From assembly GCF_013409365.1 (NCBI RefSeq), contig NZ_JACCBA010000001.1, positions 5,084,001 through 5,148,000 of the forward strand: 64,000 bases of DNA. Direction: 5' to 3'. Below are positions 58,185 to 64,000 of this stretch, one piece after another. Each line of letters begins with the position of its first letter. The stretch's first letter is position 1. This DNA is from Actinomadura luteofluorescens. Lineage in GTDB: Bacteria > Actinomycetota > Actinomycetes > Streptosporangiales > Streptosporangiaceae. The notes beneath the pieces are model-generated. The model had not been told where the DNA came from. It was given only the letters and a program-made list of their open reading frames with translations, and ran no database searches. A program made the translations under genes and the position numbers.

Positions 58185-59341
58185 GCCCGGAATTCGCGCC
58201 TGACCTTGGCCGCGGCGGCCGCGATGTCGGCCAGCGCGTCGTCGTCGGCCATCAGGAGGTTCTGCCGGAGCCAGACGACCGAGTCCTCGGCGGTCTCGGC
58301 CACCGGGCAGGACGCCTCGCCCACGTGCGGTCGGAGGGCGGTCTCCCTGGACAGGGAGCGGTACCCGGCGTCCAGCGGGACCCCCTCGGCCGCCATCGCC
58401 GCGATGAAGTCGGCCTTGGACCGCCCGCCGAACTCCGCCGGCGCGTAGCGCACGATGCCGAGGTGCCTGCTGTGCCGCGTCGTCCCCTCCGGCCCGGGCA
58501 GCAGGCTCAGCCCGCCGACCGCGGCCAGTTCCCCGGCCAGGTACGCGGCGGCGCGCTCGCGGGCGGCCACCTGGCCGTCGAGCAGGGCGAGCTGGGGAGC
58601 CAGCACGGCCGCCTGGAACTCCGTCATGCGCAGGTTCCAGCCGATCTCGGGGTGCTCGTACCAGCCGCCGCCGAGCCGCCGCCCGACGTTGTGCAGCGAC
58701 CAGAGGCTCTCGTACACCGCCCGGTCGCCGGTCACGACGATGCCGCCCTCCCCGGCGGTCATCGCCTTGCTCGACTGGAAGCTGAAGCAGGCCACGGCGC
58801 CGAGCGACCCCGCCGGACGCCCGTGCCGGGCGGCGCCGTGCGCCTGCGCGGCGTCCTCCACGAGCGGGATCCCGAACGCCCGGAGGCTCTCGGTGTCCGT
58901 GGGGGCGCCCGCCAGGTGCACGGGCATGATCGCTCTGGTGCGCGGCGTGATCGCGCGTTCCACCGCCGCGGGATCCAGGTGCAGCGTGTCCGGGGTGACG
59001 TCGGCGAGCACGGGCCGGGCGCCCGCGAGCACCACCGAGGTCGCGCTGGCCACGAACGTGTAGGCGGGCACGATCACCTCGTCGCCGGGACCGACGCCGA
59101 GGGCGCGCAGTGCCAGGAAGAGCCCGACCGTGCCGTTCACCACGCAGACACCGTGCTCCGCGCCGACGGAGGCGGCGAAGGCCGTCGCGAACCCGGCGAC
59201 CTTGGTCCCGCCCGTCGCTCCCCACGCGCCGCCGTCCAGCACCTCCAGCAGCTGCTCGCGCTGCTCGGGGGTGGCGGGCGGCGGCCAGGCGGGCCAGCCG
59301 GAGGTGTGGACGGGGGTGCCGCCGTCGAGGGCCAGCCTCAT
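58166..59341 (-). CDS. DegT/DnrJ/EryC1/StrS-family PLP aminotransferase, scyllo-inosose aminotransferase-like
   Basis: 391 residues. PLP Lys192 in SFQSSKAMTAGEGG, Asp163 in LVEDAAQAHGA. The opening LALDGGTPVHTSGWPAWPPP and WGATGG near 40-45 resemble the StsC/BtrR-type subgroup acting on scyllo-inosose-like cyclitols; by-eye likeness only. The ATG at 59341 overlaps the upstream amidohydrolase stop (ATGA). Part of a minus-strand operon reading from the ABC importer genes. Confidence 0.92.
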   Translation of the reverse strand: MRLALDGGTPVHTSGWPAWPPPATPEQREQLLEVLDGGAWGATGGTKVAGFATAFAASVGAEHGVCVVNGTVGLFLALRALGVGPGDEVIVPAYTFVASATSVVLAGARPVLADVTPDTLHLDPAAVERAITPRTRAIMPVHLAGAPTDTESLRAFGIPLVEDAAQAHGAARHGRPAGSLGAVACFSFQSSKAMTAGEGGIVVTGDRAVYESLWSLHNVGRRLGGGWYEHPEIGWNLRMTEFQAAVLAPQLALLDGQVAARERAAAYLAGELAAVGGLSLLPGPEGTTRHSRHLGIVRYAPAEFGGRSKADFIAAMAAEGVPLDAGYRSLSRETALRPHVGEASCPVAETAEDSVVWLRQNLLMADDDALADIAAAAAKVRREFRAQPELT

Positions 59342-60114
59342 CGTGCTCCTTCCAGAAGCCGGGTCATCGTGCCGAAGAGGAGCAGGTCGCGGTCGGCCGG
59401 GTCGAGCCGTGCCAGCACGACGCGGCCGAGCCCGACGCGCAGGTCGAGGAAGAGCGCGTCCGAGCCGAAGACCATGCGGTCCGCGCCGGCGGCCGCCACC
59501 AGGCGGGCCAGGTGCCGGGCGGTCATCCGCGAGCCGCAGATCTCCAGCACCACGTTCGGGCACCGCTTCGCGACGTCCGCCGCGGCGGCGAAGCCGGAGG
59601 GCCACAGCCCGGCGTGGCCCATCAGCAGCGGGACGGTCGGATGGCGTCCGGCGACGGTCGCGAAGCGCGCCGGGCCGGACCAGGGCGAGCCGGACTCGCC
59701 GTGGGACAGCACGATCGCGCCGGACGCGGCGGCGACGGCGAACGCGGGCTCGTAGCCGGGCCCGTCGAGAGGGTGCCCGTGCGTCTCGGGATGCAGCTTC
59801 ACCCCGATCACGCCGGGCTCGCCGAGGAGGTCGCGCAGCCGCTCGGGAGCCTGCGGATCGTGCGGGTCGTACACGGCGTACCCGAGGAACCGGCCGGGCC
59901 ACCGGGCCAGTTCCGCGAGCAGGAGGGCGTTGCCCGCGCGGGCGTCCGGGCCGACGCCGAGCAGGTGCGAGACGCACATCGTGGCCACGCCGCAGCGGTC
60001 CATCACCGCGACCAGGCTCTCGGCCGAGGTGTCGGGGATGGCGAAGTTGAACCAGCCGCCGAGGTGGCCGTGGGCGTCGATGACCTTGCCGTGCCAGGCG
60101 TCCTGATCGTTCAT
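59338..60114 (-). CDS. amidohydrolase-2 family metal-dependent hydrolase
   Basis: 258 residues. VIDAHGHLGG (HxH, about 11-20), GVKLHPETH (about 102-110), VLSHGESG, LLMGHAG and VFGSDALF (Asp) give a full set of probable metal ligands. The family includes lactonases, decarboxylases and hydrolases. ATGA overlaps on both sides show co-translation with the aminotransferase and a degenerate paralogue. May hydrolyse a lactone or amide of the imported compound. Confidence 0.88.
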   Translation of the reverse strand: MNDQDAWHGKVIDAHGHLGGWFNFAIPDTSAESLVAVMDRCGVATMCVSHLLGVGPDARAGNALLLAELARWPGRFLGYAVYDPHDPQAPERLRDLLGEPGVIGVKLHPETHGHPLDGPGYEPAFAVAAASGAIVLSHGESGSPWSGPARFATVAGRHPTVPLLMGHAGLWPSGFAAAADVAKRCPNVVLEICGSRMTARHLARLVAAAGADRMVFGSDALFLDLRVGLGRVVLARLDPADRDLLLFGTMTRLLEGAR

Positions 60115-60806
60115 CGGCCCTCGTGATCGAGTTCGAGCAGGTCGCGCGCGTTGCCGCCGGCGATCAGCGCGACGTCGGCGTCGGGGAGGTCGAGGTGGTC
60201 CAGCTGGAAGCGCGGCCCGGCGTCGTCGCTGATCGGCGCGCCCGTGCCGAACCACACGCGGTGCGCACCGTAGCGGCGGACCAGCCACTCGACGTGCCGG
60301 TGCCCGTTCAGCGTCGCGGTGTCGACGCCGATCCGGGGGTGGGCGTCCATCAGGTCGGCCAGTTCGCGCAGGCTCCGGTAACCGGTGCCGGTGAGGATGA
60401 GGCGCAGCCCGGGGTGCCGCGTCGCGAGCCGGTGGATCCCCTCGAACGTCGCCGACTCCCAGCCCAGCAGCACCGCCGTGCCCTGATCGGCCAGGTCGCC
60501 GGCCAGCGCCAGGCAGTGCGGACCGGTGAGCGCGAAACGGTGCTCGGCCGGGCAGAGCCGCACCAGCCGCGCCGCGCTGCCCCCGGTGCCGAGCGGTCCC
60601 GGCACCAGGACGGGCACCGGCACCAGCCGATCGGACACCGTCCGCGGCGGAGGGTCGGTCGGGTCGTAGAAGAGCGCGCGGGAACGCACGACGCAGGCGA
60701 GGTCGATGCGGTGCCGATCGAGTTCGGCGACCAGGCCCTCCTCGTCCGCGCTCGCCACGTCGTCACCGGGGATCGGACCGAGCACGCGGTCGATGTCGAT
60801 GATCAT
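60111..60806 (-). CDS. amidohydrolase-fold protein lacking the metal ligands
   Basis: 231 residues. It follows the same plan as its downstream neighbour (TFEGIHRLATRHPGLRLILTGTGYRSLRELADLMDAHPRIGVDTATLNGHRHVEWLVRRYGAHRVWFGTGAP), but the first strand reads IIDIDRVLG with no HxH, and the late GSD is GTG. So it is probably non-catalytic, perhaps a partner subunit of the active enzyme, with which it overlaps by four bases. Short for the family. Confidence 0.8.
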   Translation of the reverse strand: MIIDIDRVLGPIPGDDVASADEEGLVAELDRHRIDLACVVRSRALFYDPTDPPPRTVSDRLVPVPVLVPGPLGTGGSAARLVRLCPAEHRFALTGPHCLALAGDLADQGTAVLLGWESATFEGIHRLATRHPGLRLILTGTGYRSLRELADLMDAHPRIGVDTATLNGHRHVEWLVRRYGAHRVWFGTGAPISDDAGPRFQLDHLDLPDADVALIAGGNARDLLELDHEGR

Positions 60807-60813
60807 GGACCGG

Positions 60814-61644
60814 TCAGCCCTTGAGCCCCGTCATCGCGATGCTGTCGGTGAGGTAGCGCTGGAGCAGGCCGAAGACCAGGAGGCTCGGCACCACCGTGAT
60901 GGTCGCGCCCGCCATGATCTGGTTGATCGGCACGTTCTCGCTCTGCAGCGTCGCCAGCCCGACGGTGAGGGTCTGCATCTCGCCGGACTGCCCGATGACC
61001 AGCGGCCACAGGAAGTCGTTCCAGTGCCAGAGGAAGACGAAGACGCCCAGGGTGGCGAGTGCGGGACGCACCAGCGGCAGCACGATCGTGGTGAAGATCC
61101 GCCACTCCGAGGCGCCGTCCATCTCGGCGGCCTCGAAGAGCTCGTCCGGCAGCTGCACGATGAACTGCCGCATGAGGAAGATCGCCTGCACGTTGGCCAG
61201 CGTCGGCACGATCATGCCCCAGTAGGTGTCCACGCCGCCCAGCCGCGAGACCAGGATGTAGGACGGGATGAGCGTCGCCTGGAAGGGCACCATCAGCGTG
61301 GCGAGCAGCGCCCAGAAGAGCGCGTCGCGGCCCGGGAAGCGCTTCTTGGCGAACGCGTAGCCCGCCATGGACGCGAACAGCAGGATCAGCACGACCGACA
61401 CGAACGAGAAGATCAGCGAGTTGAGCGTCCAGCGCGGGACGTCGGAGCTCGACAGCACGTGCTCGAAGTTCGCGAACGTGATCCTGTCGGGGATCAGCGC
61501 GTCAGGGAAGGTCTGCCCGCTCTCGGGGGCGAACGCGACGAGCACCATGGCGGCGAACGGGGTGATGGTGACGATCGCGGTGAGCACCAGCAGCACCGGC
61601 AGCGTGAGCCGCCCGGTGCGCGAAGCGGCGCGGGATGCGGCCAT
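60814..61644 (-). CDS. sugar-type ABC importer permease (MalG type)
   Basis: 276 residues, six membrane segments, with EAA loop EAAEMDGASEWRIFTTIVLPLVRPALATLGVFVF (about 186-219), typical of MalG-like permeases. The ATG at 61644 lies five bases after the MalF-type gene. Seven bases separate its stop from the next start. Confidence 0.95.
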   Translation of the reverse strand: MAASRAASRTGRLTLPVLLVLTAIVTITPFAAMVLVAFAPESGQTFPDALIPDRITFANFEHVLSSSDVPRWTLNSLIFSFVSVVLILLFASMAGYAFAKKRFPGRDALFWALLATLMVPFQATLIPSYILVSRLGGVDTYWGMIVPTLANVQAIFLMRQFIVQLPDELFEAAEMDGASEWRIFTTIVLPLVRPALATLGVFVFLWHWNDFLWPLVIGQSGEMQTLTVGLATLQSENVPINQIMAGATITVVPSLLVFGLLQRYLTDSIAMTGLKG

Positions 61645-61649
61645 GGCGT

Positions 61650-62681
61650 TCAGTCCTCCCTTCCGAGGAACCGGCGCTGGACGAGCGAGACGCCCAGCAC
61701 GAAGACGAAGATCACCAGCCCGATCGCACTCGCGTAGCCGAAGTCGAAGAACTTGAAGCCCGAGTCGTAGAGCATGTAGACGAGCGAGAAACTGGACCGC
61801 ACCGGCCCGCCGCCGGTCATGACGTACATCGCGTCGAAGACCTGGAACGCGGTGATGGTCTCGATCACCATCACGAAGAACAGCACCGGCCGCAGCAGCG
61901 GCAGCGTGACGTGCCGGAACCGCTGCCACGGCCCGGCGCCGTCGATCATGGCCGCCTCGGTGTAGGACCGCGGGATCGCCTGCAGCCCGGCGAGCAGGAT
62001 CAGCATCGAGTAGCCGAAGCCCTTCCACGCCGAGGTGAGCGCGATCGAGGGGAGCACCAGCTCGCCGCGGCCGAGGAAGTCGACCGGGCCGAGCGAGGCG
62101 AGCCCGAGCAGCCCGTTGACGAGCCCGTCCTCGGCGTCGTAGATCCACTTCCAGATCACGGCGGCCAGGACGATGCTCGTCACGTACGGCAGGAAGAAGA
62201 TCCCCCGGAACAGCCCGCGCCGCCAGACCACCTGGTGCAGCATCGCCGCGGTGGCGAGCGACATGAGCACGGTCAGCGGCACGAAGATCACCACGTACAG
62301 CAGCGTGACCCTGAGGCTGTCCCAGAACAGGTCGTCGCCGCCGAGCCGGGTGTAGTTCTCGAATCCGATGAACGTCCACTCGCCGCTCAGCCGGTAGTCG
62401 GTCAGCGACAGCAGGACCGCCCCGAGCACCGGCCCGAACCGGAACACCGCGAACAGCAGGAGCATCGGGGCCGCGAAGAGCAGTCCCACCCGGGCCTGCC
62501 GGCGCCGCCGGGCCCGTCTCCGGCCGCCGGGAGGTGACGTGCCGCCCGCCGCCGCCGGGCCCGTCCCGGCGGTGCCGCCGGGTGGGGAGGCGACGGGAGC
62601 CGCGCTGGACATGGGCACAGGTGCCTCCTCCAGTCCGTGGCCGGGGCCGCCACGGCCGCCCGCCCGTTCGTTCGCGCTCAT
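61650..62681 (-). CDS. sugar-type ABC importer permease (MalF type)
   Basis: 343 residues: a long Gly/Pro/Arg-rich cytoplasmic N-terminus (about 1-62), then six membrane segments with EAA loop EAAMIDGAGPWQRFRHVTLPLLRPVLFFVMV (about 240-270). The long N-terminus is common in actinobacterial homologues. Ten bases after the binding-protein gene. Confidence 0.95.
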   Translation of the reverse strand: MSANERAGGRGGPGHGLEEAPVPMSSAAPVASPPGGTAGTGPAAAGGTSPPGGRRRARRRRQARVGLLFAAPMLLLFAVFRFGPVLGAVLLSLTDYRLSGEWTFIGFENYTRLGGDDLFWDSLRVTLLYVVIFVPLTVLMSLATAAMLHQVVWRRGLFRGIFFLPYVTSIVLAAVIWKWIYDAEDGLVNGLLGLASLGPVDFLGRGELVLPSIALTSAWKGFGYSMLILLAGLQAIPRSYTEAAMIDGAGPWQRFRHVTLPLLRPVLFFVMVIETITAFQVFDAMYVMTGGGPVRSSFSLVYMLYDSGFKFFDFGYASAIGLVIFVFVLGVSLVQRRFLGRED

Positions 62682-62691
62682 CCTCGGTCGG

Positions 62692-63948
62692 CTACCGCTG
62701 CCGCGCCAGCAGGTCGTCCGCCTGCTTCGCGGCGTCCTCCAGGGCCTGCTCCGGCGTCTTCTTGCCGGTGAGCGCGGCCTGGATCTCGGTGCGCAGCAGC
62801 GCCATGACCTGCCGGGCCGACGGGTTGGCGTCCCCCGGGTAGGTGTACTGCAGGGCCTCGGCGAACTTGGCGGCGCGCGGGTTGGGCGCCGGAACCTTCA
62901 CGTCGGTGCGCGGGGACACGAAGCCCGACGCGGTGCCGAGGCTGGTGATCTGCTTCGGGTCGATCATGAACTTGAGGAACTTCTCGGCCGCCCCGGTGTG
63001 CTTGGACCTGGCGTTGACGGCCAGCCCGCCGGGAATGCCGAAGCCGACGCGCTTGCGGCCCATCAGCGGCATGCCGACGACGACGTTCTCCTGGCCCCAG
63101 GTCTTCGCCGCGATCTCGGCGTCGGCCGGGACGTTCATCAGCCCGGCGGCGACCTGCTGCTTGCCGAGCGCCTGGTCGGCGACCACGTTCTTGTTGGTGA
63201 GCGCGCTCTTCGGCACCGCGCCCTCCTTGTAGAGGTCGGTGAGGAACGTGAGCGCCTCCAGCCCCTCGGGGCTGTTGAAGGCCGCCTTCTTGCCGTCCGG
63301 GGAGAAGACGCTGCCGCCCGCCTGCCACAGCAGCGGGTAGAAGTTCATGTTGAGCGAGGCCTCGGGGGACGCCGAGTAGTCGAGCGTGGCGTAGCCCTTG
63401 GCCTTGAGCTTGGGCGCGGCCGCCCTGATCTCGTCCCAGGTCTGCGGCGGCGTGTCGATGCCCGCCTTCGCCAGCAGCTTCTTGTTGAAGATCATGCTGG
63501 TCACGGTGTGGTAGATGGGGACGGCGTAGAGCTTGCCGTCCACGCTGAGCGCGCTGAGCGCGTTGGGGAGGAAGGCGCCCTTGGCCGAGGACACCGCGCC
63601 GTCGACCGGCCTGAGCGTGCCGTTGGCGACGTACTGGGGGACCTGGTCGGGGCCGAGCAGCACGACGTCGGGGCCCTTGCCTCCGGACAGCGCGGTCGCG
63701 ACCTTGGTGTCGCGCCCGTCCCACGGCTGGAGTTCGATCTTGAGGTCGGTGCCGGAGTTGGCGGCCTCGAAGTCCGTCTCGATCTTCTTCCAGTACGCGT
63801 TGTTCGCCTGGACGTCGGTGATGACCGGATACATCCAGAGGGTCAGCGACTTGTCGGAGCCGCCGGAGTCGCCGCAGGCGGCGGTGAACCCGGTGGTCAG
63901 CGTGAGTAGGGTGATCGACGCCGCGAGGCGGCTGCCACGGATCTTCAT
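62692..63948 (-). CDS. sugar-type ABC importer binding lipoprotein (family 1)
   Basis: 418 residues with lipobox ending TAAC (Cys25). Mature part in the MalE/CUT1 style: LTLWMYPVITDVQANNAYWKKIETDFEAANSG, DVVLLGPDQVPQYVANGTLRPVD and GFGIPGGLAVNARSKHTGAAEKFLKFM. No ATPase gene follows the permeases; CUT1 importers of actinobacteria often share one MsiK-type ATPase. Reads as the first gene of the operon 63948-58166; its promoter region lies at the right edge, where 63949-64000 shows a G-run and no clear boxes. Confidence 0.95.
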   Translation of the reverse strand: MKIRGSRLAASITLLTLTTGFTAACGDSGGSDKSLTLWMYPVITDVQANNAYWKKIETDFEAANSGTDLKIELQPWDGRDTKVATALSGGKGPDVVLLGPDQVPQYVANGTLRPVDGAVSSAKGAFLPNALSALSVDGKLYAVPIYHTVTSMIFNKKLLAKAGIDTPPQTWDEIRAAAPKLKAKGYATLDYSASPEASLNMNFYPLLWQAGGSVFSPDGKKAAFNSPEGLEALTFLTDLYKEGAVPKSALTNKNVVADQALGKQQVAAGLMNVPADAEIAAKTWGQENVVVGMPLMGRKRVGFGIPGGLAVNARSKHTGAAEKFLKFMIDPKQITSLGTASGFVSPRTDVKVPAPNPRAAKFAEALQYTYPGDANPSARQVMALLRTEIQAALTGKKTPEQALEDAAKQADDLLARQR

Positions 63949-64000
63949 CGGGACGGACCCCTTAGTTCGAGGTGACGCGGGGGGGGGCAGGGGGCGGAGC

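Overview
The window is about 72% G+C with many GTG starts, tightly overlapping operons and strong wobble-position GC bias. It is chromosomal DNA of a filamentous actinobacterium. The mix of genes (a cinnamycin-type lantibiotic cluster, a MoxR/DUF58/transglutaminase operon with a SapA-like protein, an SCO6880-type secretion locus) fits the Thermomonosporaceae/Actinomadura part of the phylum best; that placement is inference from gene content. No rRNA, tRNA, IS element, integrase, relaxase or CRISPR array was seen.

Layout. 1-4405: housekeeping and regulatory genes, namely a DEAD-box helicase running off the left edge, a CspA-type cold-shock gene with a promoter and an intrinsic-terminator hairpin in its leader, GAF and STAS proteins, and a MerR-like regulator behind a striking 13-bp hairpin. 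4504-11360: a minus-strand lanthipeptide operon of the cinnamycin/duramycin family (DurN-like lysinoalanine synthase, precursor with core CASTCSSGPFTFACDGSTK, LanM synthetase, CinX-like hydroxylase split by an apparent frameshift, and a one-piece ABC exporter) behind a good promoter with an inverted-repeat operator. 11799-15821: DUF2231 membrane protein, secreted glycerophosphodiesterase, VOC protein, double AsnC-type regulator, I36-type secreted inhibitor. 16310-22575: operon of a membrane-anchored propeller protein with a SapA-like tail, MoxR ATPase, DUF58 protein and membrane transglutaminase. A convergent pseudokinase-like membrane protein follows.

24918-36010: a chromosomal type IV secretion-like locus in two divergent arms. 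It has a coupling-protein homologue with both nucleotide-binding motifs degenerate, a lipoprotein, a two-domain wall hydrolase (frame-disrupted), a ParA/MinD-like protein without the P-loop lysine, a VirB2-like pilin, a second pilin module fused to a Cys-rich ectodomain, a TrbL/VirB6-like protein, and a VirB4 apparently split into an SCO6880-type N-terminal half and a separate ATPase. It ends at a strong intrinsic terminator. There is no visible relaxase, integrase or att site, so a dedicated secretion or surface machine is as likely as a conjugative element. This is the best candidate for an undescribed system.

36271-46727: one almost gap-free catabolic operon: ABC importer, LigAB-type extradiol dioxygenase, ACMSD-like amidohydrolase, aldehyde dehydrogenase, tautomerase, 4-oxalocrotonate-decarboxylase-like enzyme, two hydrolases for C-N bonds and a GntR/FCD regulator. 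Together they read as meta-cleavage of an amino- or carboxy-substituted phenol. 46743-52213: a hypothetical gene, a two-component pair and membrane/hypothetical genes. 52287-63948: a probable catabolic regulon with a winged-helix regulator, two DegT-type aminotransferases, a DHDPS-family lyase, an enolase-superfamily enzyme, a luciferase-like oxidoreductase, two amidohydrolase-fold proteins and a sugar-type ABC importer without its own ATPase. Two promoters in it share the palindrome TTACGGTCTAGACCGTAA or a close variant.
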